64,000 nt of DNA, taken from the NCBI GenBank assembly GCA_018824085.1, contig JAHJHI010000046.1, positions 62,001 through 126,000 of the forward strand, written 5' to 3'. A model generated the notes under the pieces. It had not been told where the DNA came from and did no database searches. It saw only the letters and a program-made list of their open reading frames with translations. The position numbers were made by a program, and so were the translations under genes. Source of the stretch: Gammaproteobacteria bacterium. GTDB taxonomy: Bacteria; Pseudomonadota; Gammaproteobacteria; Burkholderiales; Rhodocyclaceae. Positions 21,075 through 30,938 of the stretch are shown one piece after another. Each line of letters begins with the position of its first letter. The first letter of the stretch is position 1.

Positions 21075-21089
21075 TTAAGCGAATCTTAA
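21075..21089. promoter_or_regulatory. LysR box between lysR gene and aceB
   Basis: TTAAG-N5-CTTAA is a perfect 5-bp dyad with the T-N11-A pattern of LysR sites. It overlaps the predicted aceB -35. Two direct copies of TGTACTT (21048-21054 and 21070-21076), exactly 22 bp apart, flank it on the lysR side. Confidence 0.5.
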
Positions 21090-21114
21090 CTATTGCATAA
21101 GGAAAGTCTAGTAT
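21086..21114 (+). promoter_or_regulatory. Predicted promoter of aceB
   Basis: TTAACT and TAGTAT are separated by 17 nt. The weak -35 suggests a need for an activator. A leader of about 220 nt would follow. Confidence 0.45.
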
Positions 21115-21151
21115 TTGTGCAGATGCAGCAATTCATGCCGGGCACAAGCCG

Positions 21152-21167
21152 GTCTGATGCATCAGAC
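21152..21167. promoter_or_regulatory. Perfect 16-bp palindrome in the aceB leader
   Basis: GTCTGATGCATCAGAC is a perfect palindrome about 30 nt downstream of the predicted start of transcription, a typical repressor position. It shares the outer GTCT...AGAC with the aceA palindrome. Confidence 0.45.
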
Positions 21168-21343
21168 GTTAGACCCGGTCCTCCCGCCCGCGTGTTGCGC
21201 AACCCGCACCACATGGCACATCCGCCCGACGATGGCACCACCGTCATTGATCGGATGTGAGGGACGGCCACCCACCGCCCGGGCACTGAGCGCGCATGCT
21301 CAAACCACTCCGGCCAACGAACCGTACATCGGAGCGCACGCAC

Positions 21344-22969
21344 ATGACTATTGCTGAATCTGCACAGAAGCTGGACCGGGCCATGGATCTGCCCGAGGGC
21401 GTGAGCATCGCCGCCCCGGTCAGCGCCGAATACCAATCCATCCTGACTTACGACGCGCTGACGCTCGTCGCCGAACTGCATCGCAAGTTCGAGCCGCGTC
21501 GCCGCGAACTGCTGGCTGCACGCGTGACACGCGCGGCGGAACTCGATGCCGGCAAGCCGCTCGACTTCCTGCCTGACACGCTCCACGTCCGCGAAGGAAA
21601 ATGGACGATAGCGCCACTTCCCAAGGCCCTCGAACGCCGTCGTATCGAGATCACGGGCCCGACCGAGCGCAAGATGATCATCAATGCGCTCAACGCAGGC
21701 GCCGATAGTTACATGAGCGATTTCGAAGATTCGAACTCGCCGTCCTGGGACAACCAGATCACCGGTCAGATCAATCTGCGCGACGCCGTACGTGGCACCA
21801 TCAGCGTCGAACAGAACGGCAAGACTTATTCGCTGAACGACAAGGTTGCGGTCCTGCAAGTCCGTCCGCGCGGCTGGCACCTCGATGAAAAGCACGTAAC
21901 GGTCGACGGACAGCGCGTTTCGGGCGGTCTGTTCGACTTCGCCCTCTTCTTCTTCCACAACGCGAAGGAGCAGATCGCGCGCGGTGCCGGTCCGTTCTTC
22001 TACCTGCCAAAGCTGCAAAGCCACCGTGAAGCTCGCCTGTGGAACGACATCTTCATCGCCGCCCAGGATGCAGTCGGCATTCCGCGCGGCACGATCAAGG
22101 CCACCGTGCTGATTGAAACGCTGCATGCGGCGTTCGAAATGGAAGAAATCCTGTACGAATTGCGCGAGCACAGTGCGGGGCTGAACGCCGGTCGCTGGGA
22201 TTACATTTTTTCGTGCATCAAGGTGTTCCGCAACAACCGCGATTTCTGTCTCGCAGACCGCAGCCGCATCACGATGACCGTGCCTTTCATGCGCGCCTAT
22301 GCGCTCTCGCTGATCAAGAACTGCCACAAGCGTGGTGCGCCGGCCATGGGCGGGATGAGCGCGCTGATTCCGAACAAGAAGGATCCGGAAGCCAACGAAA
22401 AGGCAATGGACGGCATCCGTTCGGACAAGCGTCGTGATGCGAGTGACGGCTACGACGGCGGTTGGGTTGCACACCCGGGCCTGGTCGAAGCGGCAATGAC
22501 GGAATTTGTCGCCGTGCTCGGCGACAAGCCGAACCAGATCGAAAAGCAGCTGGACGATGTCGACTTCACCGCTGCGGATCTGCTCGACTTCCGCCCGGAA
22601 GGCCCGATTTCGGAAACCGGCCTGCGCACCAACATCAACGTCGGCATTCAGTATCTTGGCGCCTGGATGGACGGCAACGGCTGCGTTCCCATCCACGGCC
22701 TGATGGAAGACGCAGCGACGGCAGAGATCAGCCGGGCGCAGGTGTGGTCGTGGATTCGCAGCCCGAAGGGCATTCTCGACGATGGCCGAAAGGTGACTGC
22801 AGAGATGGTACGAGCGCTGATCCCGCAGGAACTCGAGAAGATCCGCGCGCTGCTCGGTGCGGGTTACAAGGACACCTACATGCGTGCCGCCAATCTGTTC
22901 GGCGACATGTGCGTAGCAACTGAACTGGAAGACTTTCTGACGCTGCCGGCTTACGAACGCATGGACTGA
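21344..22969 (+). CDS. aceB: Malate synthase A
   Basis: A 541-residue enzyme that condenses glyoxylate with acetyl-CoA to malate. It is the shorter A-type (not the 720-residue G-type), with YMSDFEDSNSPSWDNQ (family signature), KATVLIETLHAAFEMEEIL, GRWDYIFSCIK and the catalytic-loop region in the C-terminal half. The ATG at 21344 has GGAG 10 nt upstream. Together with aceA it completes the glyoxylate shunt; it has a separate promoter and a divergent LysR regulator. Confidence 0.97.
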   Translation: MTIAESAQKLDRAMDLPEGVSIAAPVSAEYQSILTYDALTLVAELHRKFEPRRRELLAARVTRAAELDAGKPLDFLPDTLHVREGKWTIAPLPKALERRRIEITGPTERKMIINALNAGADSYMSDFEDSNSPSWDNQITGQINLRDAVRGTISVEQNGKTYSLNDKVAVLQVRPRGWHLDEKHVTVDGQRVSGGLFDFALFFFHNAKEQIARGAGPFFYLPKLQSHREARLWNDIFIAAQDAVGIPRGTIKATVLIETLHAAFEMEEILYELREHSAGLNAGRWDYIFSCIKVFRNNRDFCLADRSRITMTVPFMRAYALSLIKNCHKRGAPAMGGMSALIPNKKDPEANEKAMDGIRSDKRRDASDGYDGGWVAHPGLVEAAMTEFVAVLGDKPNQIEKQLDDVDFTAADLLDFRPEGPISETGLRTNINVGIQYLGAWMDGNGCVPIHGLMEDAATAEISRAQVWSWIRSPKGILDDGRKVTAEMVRALIPQELEKIRALLGAGYKDTYMRAANLFGDMCVATELEDFLTLPAYERMD

Positions 22970-22992
22970 GCCTACCCCCGCAGCGTTTCGGA

Positions 22993-23018
22993 CGGCACCT
23001 CAAAAGGGTGCCGTTTTT
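22993..23018 (+). terminator. Rho-independent terminator of aceB
   Basis: The stem CGGCACC / GGTGCCG has a 7-nt loop and is followed by T5. Confidence 0.88.
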
Positions 23019-23073
23019 CTTTTCCGTACTGCTTTTCTGCCCCGTTCCCGCAGGCCAGCCGCAAGTGACGGGC

Positions 23074-23100
23074 AAAAAAAGACCCGCTTCAGGCGGGCCT
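23074..23100 (-). terminator. Terminator of the cytochrome c gene
   Basis: Read on the minus strand, the hairpin CCCGC-CTGAA-GCGGG is followed by a run of seven T, 33 nt after the cytochrome stop codon. Confidence 0.8.
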
Positions 23101-23132
23101 TCTCAACTCTGTAGACAGAACCAGCCTCTGCC

Positions 23133-23510
23133 TTACTCCATCGGCTGCACACGTTCCGGGCCGATCTTGCCATCCGAGCGACCTTTCAGGTAACTGTACA
23201 GCGCATCGACCTTCTCACCCTTCAGGAACGGGTGCGGGGGCATGCCCTTTTCCGCACGGCCATCCAGAACGGTTTTCATGAATTCATCCTTGCTGATGGC
23301 CTTCAGGCTGTCAATCAGCGAAGGACCGACCATGCCTTCCTGGTGCGCGCCATGGCAACGCTCACAGGCAGCCTGACGCCACGTCTTCCAGCCCTTCATG
23401 GTCTTCGCATCCACCTTGTTGCCTTCAGCAACGGTGTACGGTGCCTCCTGAGCCATCGCGGAAGAAGCCAGAACGGCCAGCACGACGGTTGCCAGATGTT
23501 TACGAATCAC
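23133..23510 (-). CDS. Small class I c-type cytochrome
   Basis: A 125-residue periplasmic monohaem cytochrome. It has a signal peptide (IRKHLATVVLAVLASSAMA), a haem motif CERCH followed by GAHQEGMVGPSL, and a Met axial ligand in EKGMPPHPFL. I chose a GTG start at 23510 because GAGGAG lies 8 nt upstream; the TTG two codons earlier is too close to it. It is a stand-alone gene, and its redox partner is not evident. In this organism an alcohol-dehydrogenase or oxidase shuttle is possible but unproven. Confidence 0.85.
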   Translation of the reverse strand: MIRKHLATVVLAVLASSAMAQEAPYTVAEGNKVDAKTMKGWKTWRQAACERCHGAHQEGMVGPSLIDSLKAISKDEFMKTVLDGRAEKGMPPHPFLKGEKVDALYSYLKGRSDGKIGPERVQPME

Positions 23511-23695
23511 AATCAACTCTCCTCAAATGATTGGTGGGTGTTGTTACAGTCAGAAAAACGATCGTTCCGGCCAAAAGGATTACATGACCTTCGATAAATC
23601 AGAAAAAAAACCTGCTTATGGCTGGTGTTTCCCAAACTCATAAGCTTACCGTGCCCGTTCCATTAAAAAAAGGGATGGCCACGTCCGGCCAATAC

Positions 23696-24145
23696 TCAGT
23701 GACTTCCGGTCGACCCGAATCCGCCTTCGCCACGTTGCGATGCATCGAACGCGTCGACCCGCTTCAGCTGGACCTGAACGACCGGCACCACGACGAGCTG
23801 TGCGATGCGCTCGAGCGGCTCCAGGACGAACACAGATCCTCCTCGATTCCACAACGACACAAAAATTTGCCCTTGGTAGTCGGAATCGATCAAACCGACG
23901 AGATTGCCGAGCACGATTCCGTGCTTGTGTCCGAGCCCCGAACGCGGCAGCACCATGGCAGCCAGACCGGGGTCAGCCAAATGTATTGCGATACCACTGG
24001 GCACGAGCGAAGTCTGGCCGGGCCCGAGCACGAGCGCTTCATCAATGCATGCACGCAGATCCAGGCCGGCTGAACCGGGCGTGGCATACGAAGGCAGGAC
24101 CTCGTTGAGTCGCGTATCGAGAATCTTGTAGTCGAGCGTAGACAT
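23696..24145 (-). CDS. dut: Deoxyuridine 5'-triphosphate nucleotidohydrolase
   Basis: A 149-residue dUTPase that hydrolyses dUTP to dUMP. The five motifs are in order, including [10 protein letters not shown] (I), [26 protein letters not shown] (II-III) and the C-terminal arm [11 protein letters not shown] (V). It starts 8 nt after coaBC, as in many proteobacteria. The 23517-23695 gap between it and the cytochrome gene holds nothing I can name. Confidence 0.97.
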   Translation of the reverse strand: MSTLDYKILDTRLNEVLPSYATPGSAGLDLRACIDEALVLGPGQTSLVPSGIAIHLADPGLAAMVLPRSGLGHKHGIVLGNLVGLIDSDYQGQIFVSLWNRGGSVFVLEPLERIAQLVVVPVVQVQLKRVDAFDASQRGEGGFGSTGSH

Positions 24146-24153
24146 TGTCTGGT

Positions 24154-25356
24154 TCAGTCCGCCATCAGTTTGGAAATATGATCGAGTATCGAACGCGCAA
24201 CGGCCGGTTTCGGCGCGCGCGCCAGCGGATGCCGGCCCTGTGCGTCGTACAGGACAACCTGGGTATCGGCGCCCCCCAGCCCGTCGGCAACAAGGTTGCC
24301 CACGACAAGCGGCAGTTTCTTGGCCGCGCGCTTGCCTTGCGCATAGGCATCGAGGTCGCGGCTCTCCGCCGCGAATCCGACGCAGAAGGGCGCATCGGCT
24401 CGCGCTGCGACGTCGGCAAGGATATCCGGGTTGCGCACCAGCTCGATGTTCAACGTGTCTGCGCTTTTCTTGATTTTCTGCCCACTGGTCACCGCAGGCC
24501 GGTAGTCGGCGACGGCCGCAACGGAAATGAACACATCGCACTCGTGAAGCCTGCGCAGGACGGCCTCATGCATCGCCTGCGCGCTGCCGACATCGACACG
24601 TTCGACGCCGTATGGCGTGTCGAGCGCCGTCGGACCGCTGACCAACGTGACACACGCTCCCGCCTTTGCCGCCTCGTCCGCCAGCGCGTAACCCATGCGG
24701 CCGGAGCTGAGGTTGCTGATGACCCGCACCGGATCGATCGGCTCGGCCGTCGGCCCCGCCGTGATGAGCACGCGCTTGCCCGCCATCGTCTTCGGCGTGA
24801 AATGCGTCAGGACCGCGGACAGCAACTGAGCCGGTTCGACGAGACGCCCCTGCCCCACCTCACCGCACGCCTGTTCTCCCGCAGCCGGCCCGACAATGGC
24901 GACACCGTCCCCTGCGAGCGTCGCCACGTTGCGCCGCGTCGCCGGGTGCTCCCACATCTGCCGGTTCATCGCAGGCGCAACCATCAACGCACATGTCGCG
25001 TCCCGTGCAAGGCAAAGCATGCCCAGAAGGTCATCCGCCCGCCCATGCGCAAGCCGGGCGATGCAATCGGCGGTCGCCGGCGCGATCAATAAAAGCTGCG
25101 CATCACGGGTGAGATCGATGTGCGCCATGCCGTTGGGCATGCGCACATCCCACGGATCGGTCCAGACCGGCTCGCCGGTAATCGCCTGAAACGTCGCCGC
25201 GCCGATGAAATGGGTTGCCGCCTCGGTCATGACCACACGTACCCGTGCGCCCTCCTTGACCAACAGACGCGCAAGCTCGGCCGATTTGTATGCCGCGACG
25301 CCACCGCTCACGCCGAGCACGACAGAGCGGCCGGGCAGTCCTGGCTCCGAATTCAT
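24154..25356 (-). CDS. coaBC: Phosphopantothenoylcysteine decarboxylase / synthase
   Basis: A 400-residue bifunctional coenzyme A biosynthesis enzyme. The N-terminal CoaC half binds FMN ([41 protein letters not shown]). The C-terminal CoaB half begins near [20 protein letters not shown] and has the VAAVADYRP motif. The ATG at 25356 starts the conserved sequence. It is in an operon with dut and divergent from radC. Confidence 0.97.
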   Translation of the reverse strand: MNSEPGLPGRSVVLGVSGGVAAYKSAELARLLVKEGARVRVVMTEAATHFIGAATFQAITGEPVWTDPWDVRMPNGMAHIDLTRDAQLLLIAPATADCIARLAHGRADDLLGMLCLARDATCALMVAPAMNRQMWEHPATRRNVATLAGDGVAIVGPAAGEQACGEVGQGRLVEPAQLLSAVLTHFTPKTMAGKRVLITAGPTAEPIDPVRVISNLSSGRMGYALADEAAKAGACVTLVSGPTALDTPYGVERVDVGSAQAMHEAVLRRLHECDVFISVAAVADYRPAVTSGQKIKKSADTLNIELVRNPDILADVAARADAPFCVGFAAESRDLDAYAQGKRAAKKLPLVVGNLVADGLGGADTQVVLYDAQGRHPLARAPKPAVARSILDHISKLMAD

Positions 25357-25401
25357 GACAATGTTGTATCCTGCAGCAACTCGATCACGGATTGTAGCGC
25401 G

Positions 25402-26079
25402 ATGGCGATCAAGGACTGGAGCAGCGGCCTGCGGCCGCGGGAGCGTCTGCTGGCCCACGGTGCCGAAGCGCTGTCATCCGCGGAACTGCTGGCCATATTC
25501 CTGCGCGTCGGCGTCGCCGGAAAATCAGCCGTCGATCTGGCGCGCGAACTCATGGCCCACTTCGACGACAGCCTCGTGCGCCTGGGCAACGCGCCCATAG
25601 AAGATATCTGTCGGGTGAAGGGCATGGGCGTCGCAAAGTCCGTGCAATTGAAAGCAACACTGGAACTGGCGCGCCGCGCTCTGACCGAACAATTAAAGGA
25701 ACGCGACGCGCTGTGCTCGCCCGCAGCGGTACGGGATTGGCTGCAACTGCGCATGGCTGGACTCCCACACGAGATTTTCATGGTGTTGCTGCTTGATGCA
25801 CAGAACCGTCTGATCACAGCGGTGGAGCTGTTTCGCGGTACGCTGACGCAAACCAGCGTCTACCCGAGGGAAGTGGTCAAGCTGGCGCTCGCGCACAATG
25901 CAGCCGCTGTCATCCTCGCGCACAATCACCCGTCCGGCGTTGCCGAACCGTCCCGCGCCGACGACTTCCTGACGCAATCGCTGAAGCAGGCACTCGCGCT
26001 GGTGGACGTCAGGGTTCTCGACCATGTAATCGTCGGAAGCGGCGCGACCTGCTCGTTCGCCGAGCGCGGCATGCTGTGA
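25402..26079 (+). CDS. radC: RadC family JAB-domain protein
   Basis: A 225-residue protein with an N-terminal helix-hairpin-helix (residues 1-95) and a C-terminal JAB1/MPN metalloprotease-like domain. The zinc motif is intact in [17 protein letters not shown]. Once thought to be a DNA repair protein, the family's role is still uncertain. It is divergent from coaBC, and the rpmB promoter begins directly after it. Confidence 0.95.
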   Translation: MAIKDWSSGLRPRERLLAHGAEALSSAELLAIFLRVGVAGKSAVDLARELMAHFDDSLVRLGNAPIEDICRVKGMGVAKSVQLKATLELARRALTEQLKERDALCSPAAVRDWLQLRMAGLPHEIFMVLLLDAQNRLITAVELFRGTLTQTSVYPREVVKLALAHNAAAVILAHNHPSGVAEPSRADDFLTQSLKQALALVDVRVLDHVIVGSGATCSFAERGML

Positions 26080-26084
26080 AATAC

Positions 26085-26114
26085 TTGAACATCGGCAGGC
26101 GCATCCGCTATAAT
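26085..26114 (+). promoter_or_regulatory. Strong predicted promoter of rpmB-rpmG
   Basis: TTGAAC and a perfect TATAAT are separated by 18 nt, starting 6 nt after the radC stop. Confidence 0.7.
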
Positions 26115-26144
26115 CACGAGCTTTTCCGATTCTGGAGCCAGAAC

Positions 26145-26381
26145 ATGTCCCGCGTTTGCCAAGTTACCGGGAAGTCGCCGATGGTGGGGAACAATGTTTC
26201 CCACGCTAACAACAAGACCAAGCGCCGCTTCCTCCCCAATCTCCAGCAGCGCCGTTTCTGGCTGGAGGCCGAAGGCCGCTTCGTGAGCCTGCGCGTCAGC
26301 ACCAAAGGTCTGCGCACGATCGACAAGAAGGGCATCGAAACCGTACTCGCCGAAATCCGCGCACGCGGCGAGAAGATCTGA
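26145..26381 (+). CDS. rpmB: 50S ribosomal protein L28
   Basis: A 78-residue L28: [29 protein letters not shown], then the usual [25 protein letters not shown]. The ATG at 26145 is 31 nt after the TATAAT box. It is in an operon with rpmG. Confidence 0.98.
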   Translation: MSRVCQVTGKSPMVGNNVSHANNKTKRRFLPNLQQRRFWLEAEGRFVSLRVSTKGLRTIDKKGIETVLAEIRARGEKI

Positions 26382-26445
26382 TTTCCGGCTGAACCGGAAC
26401 CAAGCAAGTCCGGCTCAGCCGGCATAGACAGGAAGGGAATACGTC

Positions 26446-26613
26446 ATGGCCAAGGGCGGACGCGACAAGATCAAGCTGGAATCAACTGCCGGCACGGGTC
26501 ATTTCTACACGACCACGAAGAACAAGCGCACCAAGCCGGAAAAGATCGAAATCATGAAGTTCGATCCGAAGGCGCGCAAGCACGTGATCTACAAGGAAAC
26601 CAAGCTCAAGTAA
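26446..26613 (+). CDS. rpmG: 50S ribosomal protein L33
   Basis: A 55-residue L33: [20 protein letters not shown], then [21 protein letters not shown]. It lacks the zinc-binding cysteines, so it is the C- form. AGGAAGG is 9 nt before the ATG. The rpmB-rpmG pair is a standard operon; the 64-nt gap between the genes can form small hairpins (CCGG-rich). Confidence 0.96.
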   Translation: MAKGGRDKIKLESTAGTGHFYTTTKNKRTKPEKIEIMKFDPKARKHVIYKETKLK

Positions 26614-26681
26614 GCTTCGGCGCCCCGAGCTTGCTCGAGCTGAAGCTCAGCTCCGGCAGCTTCGCCAATGCGAAGCCAGCA

Positions 26682-26722
26682 AGGCAATAAAAAACCCGCT
26701 TGAAGCGGGTTTTTTATTGCCT
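26682..26722. terminator. Perfect bidirectional terminator between rpmG and purM
   Basis: A 19-bp perfect inverted repeat with a 3-nt loop (TGA) has the stem core ACCCGCT / AGCGGGT flanked by A6 and T6. It serves both convergent transcripts. Confidence 0.95.
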
Positions 26723-26762
26723 TGTGGACGCGGGCGGCCGCACATCGACGCAGCCACGGAAC

Positions 26763-27818
26763 TCAGGCCACCACCGTCTGGGCCTCGCCCGGCGAGCAAC
26801 GCTGGATGCGGCCGATGCGATGCACCACTTCCCCGCCGTCAGTCAGCGTGCGCGTCGCCTGTGCCGCATCGTTTTCCGCGACGATGACGACCATGCCGAT
26901 TCCGCAATTGAACACACGGTACATTTCCTGTTCGGCCACGTTTCCGGCTTCCTTCAGCCATGCAAACAGCGGCGGCATCGGCCATGCAGACGCGTCGATG
27001 TGCGCTGCAAAGCCAGCCGGCAGCACGCGCGGCACGTTGTCGAGCAGCCCGCCCCCGGTAATGTGTGCCATTCCCTTGACCAGACCGGGGGCCTCGCGCA
27101 TCAGCGCCAGCAGCGACTTCACGTAGATGCGCGTCGGTTCGAGCACCGTTTCGCGCAGCGTCCGTCCGTGAAAGTCCGCCTCCAGGTCCGGGGCATCCCG
27201 CTCCAGTATCTTGCGCAGCAGAGAATAGCCGTTGGAATGCGCACCACTGGACGCAAGCCCCAGCACCACATCGCCTTCGCCGATGGTTTCACCGGTGATC
27301 AGCGCACTCTTCTCCGCTATGCCAACGGCAAAACCGGCAAGGTCGTATTCGCCGGGCGGGTACATGCCCGGCATTTCCGCCGTCTCTCCGCCTATCAGCG
27401 CACAGCCAGCCAGTTCGCAGCCGCGCGCGATACCGCCAACGACACGGGCAGCGGTATCGACGTCGAGCTTGCCGCAGGCGAAGTAGTCGAGGAAGAAGGC
27501 CGGCTCGGCGCCCTGCACGAGAATGTCATTGACGCTCATGGCCACCAGGTCCTGCCCCACGGTGTCGTGCCCGTCCAGCTCGAACGCAAGCCGGAGCTTG
27601 GTGCCCACACCATCGGTGCCCGATACGAGCACCGGTTCCCGATAGCTCTTCGATACCTCGAACAGCGCACCGAAGCCGCCGATGCTGCCCAGCACTTCCG
27701 GGCGCATCGTGCGTTTTGCCAGAGGCTTGATGCGTTCGACCAGGGCATCGCCCGCGTCGATATCCACACCGGCGGCGGCGTAGCTGAGGGGGGATCGGGA
27801 GTCCTTGGCAGATGTCAT
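26763..27818 (-). CDS. purM: Phosphoribosylformylglycinamidine cyclo-ligase
   Basis: A 351-residue AIR synthetase of purine biosynthesis. It has [19 protein letters not shown], the ATP-site [25 protein letters not shown], and [11 protein letters not shown]. Length is typical. The ATG at 27818 begins [17 protein letters not shown]. It is divergent from the permease gene by 131 bp. Confidence 0.98.
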   Translation of the reverse strand: MTSAKDSRSPLSYAAAGVDIDAGDALVERIKPLAKRTMRPEVLGSIGGFGALFEVSKSYREPVLVSGTDGVGTKLRLAFELDGHDTVGQDLVAMSVNDILVQGAEPAFFLDYFACGKLDVDTAARVVGGIARGCELAGCALIGGETAEMPGMYPPGEYDLAGFAVGIAEKSALITGETIGEGDVVLGLASSGAHSNGYSLLRKILERDAPDLEADFHGRTLRETVLEPTRIYVKSLLALMREAPGLVKGMAHITGGGLLDNVPRVLPAGFAAHIDASAWPMPPLFAWLKEAGNVAEQEMYRVFNCGIGMVVIVAENDAAQATRTLTDGGEVVHRIGRIQRCSPGEAQTVVA

Positions 27819-27949
27819 GACGTTTCGGGGCGCAATGCGCCGGGAATAGAAAGGGATTGGATCGGAAACTTGCTACACTCGGGGCCGTTTTCGCAATGCA
27901 CCGGCGCGCCGTCTCAAGGGTGCGCATTCTACCCCTGCCGCAACACGTC

Positions 27950-29035
27950 ATGACTCCTCCGGGCATCAACCGCAAACAATCCTTGCTGTGGGCAGCTGTC
28001 GGGGTCGGCATCGTCGCGCTGTTGTGGCTGCTCGGACCTGTCCTGTCGCCTTTTGCGCTCGGCCTGGTGCTGGCCTATATCTTCGAACCGCTGGTCGAAC
28101 GCCTGTGCCGGCAACGCGTGCCTCGCACACTCGCCGTCGTGCTGGTCATCATGCTTGTGATCGGGCTGATGGTCGGTCTGGTACTCATCCTCGTCCCGAT
28201 GTTCCAGCAGGAGATCCGCACGCTCATCGAGCGGCTGCCGGGCTATCTCACCGCGGCGCACGACAAGCTCGTGCCCTGGATCAACATGCATCTGGGCATC
28301 ACGCTGTCGCTCGACGTCGACAGCCTGCGCCGCTTCATCGCCAAGAACTGGAGCAGCGCGCAGGATTACCTGATGCTTGCGCTGGAATACGTGAGCAGCC
28401 AGAGCGCGGTCATCGTCGGCGTCGTGGCCAATGTACTGCTGACGCCGGTCGTCATGTTCTATCTGATGCGCGACTGGAAGGACCTGCGCCATCGTGTCAG
28501 CAGCTTCATTCCCCGGCCCTGGCTCAATCGCACGCTGTCCATGGTCGACGAGATCGATGCCGTACTGGCCGAGTTCCTTCGCGGCCAGCTGTCCGTCATG
28601 GCGGCGCTCGCCTTTTTCTACTGCATAGGCCTGTGGATCGCCGGCATCGACTACGCGCTGCCGCTGGGTCTGCTGTCCGGCCTGCTCGGTTTCATTCCCT
28701 ACGTCGGCTTCTCGACCGGCCTGCTGCTGTCCCTGCTCGTTGCCATCCTGCAGTTTGACGGCTGGACGCCCATCATCGGCGTGGCCGTCGTGTACGGACT
28801 GGGCCAGTTGTTGGAAAGCTTCGTGCTCACGCCCTGGCTGGTGGGCGAGCGCATCGGCCTGCATCCGCTCGCCGTCATTTTCGCGTTGATGGCGTTCGGC
28901 CAGCTGTTCGGTTTCGTCGGCGTGCTGGTCGCGCTTCCGGCATCGGCAGCACTGCTGGTCGGCCTGCGAGAAGTCCGCCGGCACTATCTGGCCAGCCACT
29001 TCTATCAGGGCGACACCCCGAAGCTGCTCGAATGA
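27950..29035 (+). CDS. AI-2E family / PerM-like permease
   Basis: A 361-residue inner-membrane protein with seven or eight membrane segments. The UPF0118 hallmarks are visible: an early VLAYIFEPLVERL loop, the long helical domain in the middle, and GLLGFIPYVGFSTGLLLSLLVA. Family members range from PerM to the sodium/proton antiporter-like and AI-2 exporter TqsA, so substrate is open. It is adjacent to purM and hda, a conserved beta/gamma arrangement. It overlaps hda by 4 nt. Confidence 0.9.
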   Translation: MTPPGINRKQSLLWAAVGVGIVALLWLLGPVLSPFALGLVLAYIFEPLVERLCRQRVPRTLAVVLVIMLVIGLMVGLVLILVPMFQQEIRTLIERLPGYLTAAHDKLVPWINMHLGITLSLDVDSLRRFIAKNWSSAQDYLMLALEYVSSQSAVIVGVVANVLLTPVVMFYLMRDWKDLRHRVSSFIPRPWLNRTLSMVDEIDAVLAEFLRGQLSVMAALAFFYCIGLWIAGIDYALPLGLLSGLLGFIPYVGFSTGLLLSLLVAILQFDGWTPIIGVAVVYGLGQLLESFVLTPWLVGERIGLHPLAVIFALMAFGQLFGFVGVLVALPASAALLVGLREVRRHYLASHFYQGDTPKLLE

Positions 29036-29724
29036 TGCGTCAGCTCCTGCTCGACATCCGGCCGATCGCGGCGCCCAGTCTGAACAACTACGTCGCCGGC
29101 GCCAATCGCGACCTGCTGAATCACCTGCGCAACATGGCGGCCGGCCACACACCCGGCTCGGCCTACCTCTGGGGCGACAGCGGCAGCGGCCGCACCCACC
29201 TGCTGCGCGCGCTTGCTGCCGAATCGGCTGTGCGGGGCCTGTATCTCGAAGCCGACCAGATCAACAACACGCCGGTCGATACGCTGGTCGCCGCGCTAGA
29301 TGCCACACAGGCGAAGCTGTGGCTGTTCGACGACATTCACCTGCTGGATGCAACCGCCCAGATCGCCCTCTTCCGCGCGGTGAACCTTGCTGCAGCACGA
29401 TCGATCACGGTGGTCGCCGCCGCCAGCAGCGCACCGCGCGACCTGCCGCTGCGCGAGGACCTGCGTACGCGCATCGGACAAATGCTGGCATTCTGCATAC
29501 AGCCGCTGCACGACGAGGAACGGGTGGAGCTGCTGCATGCGCACGCGGGGGCACGCGGCATGAAGATAGACGCCGAGGTGTTCGACTACCTGCTGCGCCA
29601 CGGTCGCCGTGACATCCGTTCGCTGCTCGGTGTGCTCGATCTCCTGGACGAACATTCGCTGACGCGCCAGCGCCCGGTCACGCTACCGCTGCTGCGCGAA
29701 ATCATGCACACAAGACTGATCTGA
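29032..29724 (+). CDS. hda: DnaA regulatory inactivator Hda
   Basis: A 230-residue AAA+ protein homologous to the ATPase domain of DnaA. With the beta clamp it stimulates ATP hydrolysis on DnaA and so prevents re-initiation. The N-terminal clamp-binding motif is QLLLDI (residues 4-9), followed by Walker A GDSGSGRTHLL and Walker B LWLFDDIHLL. It overlaps the upstream permease gene by ATGA and precedes a HAD phosphatase. Confidence 0.93.
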   Translation: MMRQLLLDIRPIAAPSLNNYVAGANRDLLNHLRNMAAGHTPGSAYLWGDSGSGRTHLLRALAAESAVRGLYLEADQINNTPVDTLVAALDATQAKLWLFDDIHLLDATAQIALFRAVNLAAARSITVVAAASSAPRDLPLREDLRTRIGQMLAFCIQPLHDEERVELLHAHAGARGMKIDAEVFDYLLRHGRRDIRSLLGVLDLLDEHSLTRQRPVTLPLLREIMHTRLI

Positions 29725-29742
29725 CCGACACGGATTCACGAC

Positions 29743-30435
29743 ATGGAACTGGTACTTTTCGATCTCGACAACACGCTTCTCGCCGGTGACTCCGACTTCG
29801 AGTGGGCGCAATTCCTGATCTCCAGGGGCGTCCTCGACCGCGAACTCTACGAAGCCCGCAACGCCACCTTCTACGCGCAGTACAAGGCCGGCACGCTGGA
29901 TATCCACGAGTTTCTCGCGTTCCAGCTGGCGCCGTTGGCGCGCCACCGGCGCGCGGAACTCGATGCCTGGCATGCGGAATTCATGGCGACGCAGATCCGG
30001 CCGCGCCTGTCCGACGGTGCCCGCGCGCTGGTCAACGGACACCTGGAGACGGGCGCACTGTGCGCCATCGTCACCGCGACCAACAGCTTCATCACCGGCC
30101 CGATCGCGCGCGAACTCGACATCGGGCACCTCATCGCCACGATACCGGCGCAGGAAAACGGCGAATTCACCGGAAAGCCGCGAGGTACCCCGGCTTTCCG
30201 CGAAGGCAAGATCGAGCGCGTCGAACGCTGGCTGGAGGAGCTTGGCCTGTATCTCGGCAGCTTCCGCCGCACCACCTTCTACAGTGATTCGCTGAACGAC
30301 CTGCCGTTGCTGTGCCGCGTCACGCATCCGGTCGCCGTCGATCCGGACCCGACGCTGGAAGCCCATGCGATCAAGCATGGCTGGCCGGTCATGCACCTGC
30401 ATACGGCCGGCGAGCCCGAACGCGACGACGACTGA
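29743..30435 (+). CDS. HAD-IB family hydrolase
   Basis: A 230-residue phosphatase of the HAD-IB subfamily (SerB-like). It has the nucleophile motif LFDLDNTLL at residues 5-13, an alpha-helical cap, motif II in IVTATNSF, and motif III/IV in TTFYSDSLNDLPLL. Its usual neighbours hda and the permease are the same across many betaproteobacteria. The natural phosphate ester is unknown. Confidence 0.88.
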   Translation: MELVLFDLDNTLLAGDSDFEWAQFLISRGVLDRELYEARNATFYAQYKAGTLDIHEFLAFQLAPLARHRRAELDAWHAEFMATQIRPRLSDGARALVNGHLETGALCAIVTATNSFITGPIARELDIGHLIATIPAQENGEFTGKPRGTPAFREGKIERVERWLEELGLYLGSFRRTTFYSDSLNDLPLLCRVTHPVAVDPDPTLEAHAIKHGWPVMHLHTAGEPERDDD

Positions 30436-30476
30436 CCGCGCACCCTGCGCACATTCACGGGAATCGATTGCTGCCC

Positions 30477-30902
30477 ATGGAACGCAACACCCGCCAACGC
30501 ACGGCCATTCTCGGTTCGATCGAAAACGCCGGGCGCCCGCTGTCCCCGGCCGAAATCCACGACATCGCCCGCGCTGACGCGCCGGCGCTCGGACTGGCGA
30601 CGGTCTATCGCAACATCAAGATGCTGATCGAGGACGGACGCATCCGCGAGGTCAGCCTGCCCGGCGAGCCGCCGCGCTACGAAGTCGCCCACCTTGGCCA
30701 CCACCACCACTTCAAGTGCCGGCTATGCGGCCGGGTGTTCGACATCGCCGAATGCGGGACGGACTGGAACGCAATCGCCCCGGCCGGATTTGCCGTCGAG
30801 GCGCACGACGTCACGCTGTTCGGCGTATGCGCGCAATGCGCCGGCACGGCCGGCGCCGGCGTCGCCGCACCGCACCGGCACGACGACCACGGACATCACT
30901 GA
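30477..30902 (+). CDS. zur: Fur-family regulator, probably the zinc repressor Zur
   Basis: A 141-residue Fur-family protein. It has a winged helix (residues 1-75: RQRTAILGSIENAGRPLSPAEIHDIA, then LATVYRNIKMLIEDGRI) and a dimerisation domain with HHHHFKCRLCGRVFDIAEC and a second CAQC pair for structural zinc. A His-rich tail (APHRHDDHGHH) ends the protein. Its neighbours, a ZnuD-like receptor, a COG0523 GTPase and Zur-box-like sites, argue for Zur rather than Fur or PerR. The ATG at 30477 was chosen over the longer frame because the upstream part has no Fur sequence. Confidence 0.85.
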   Translation: MERNTRQRTAILGSIENAGRPLSPAEIHDIARADAPALGLATVYRNIKMLIEDGRIREVSLPGEPPRYEVAHLGHHHHFKCRLCGRVFDIAECGTDWNAIAPAGFAVEAHDVTLFGVCAQCAGTAGAGVAAPHRHDDHGHH

Positions 30903-30938
30903 GCGCGCGCCGGCACCGGGAGGTGACGCCCGCCCCGC

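Noticed and set aside
26614-26680. GAGCT/AGCTC-rich short repeats after rpmG as a REP-type element
   Set aside because: The copies are imperfect and not repeated elsewhere in the window that I can see.
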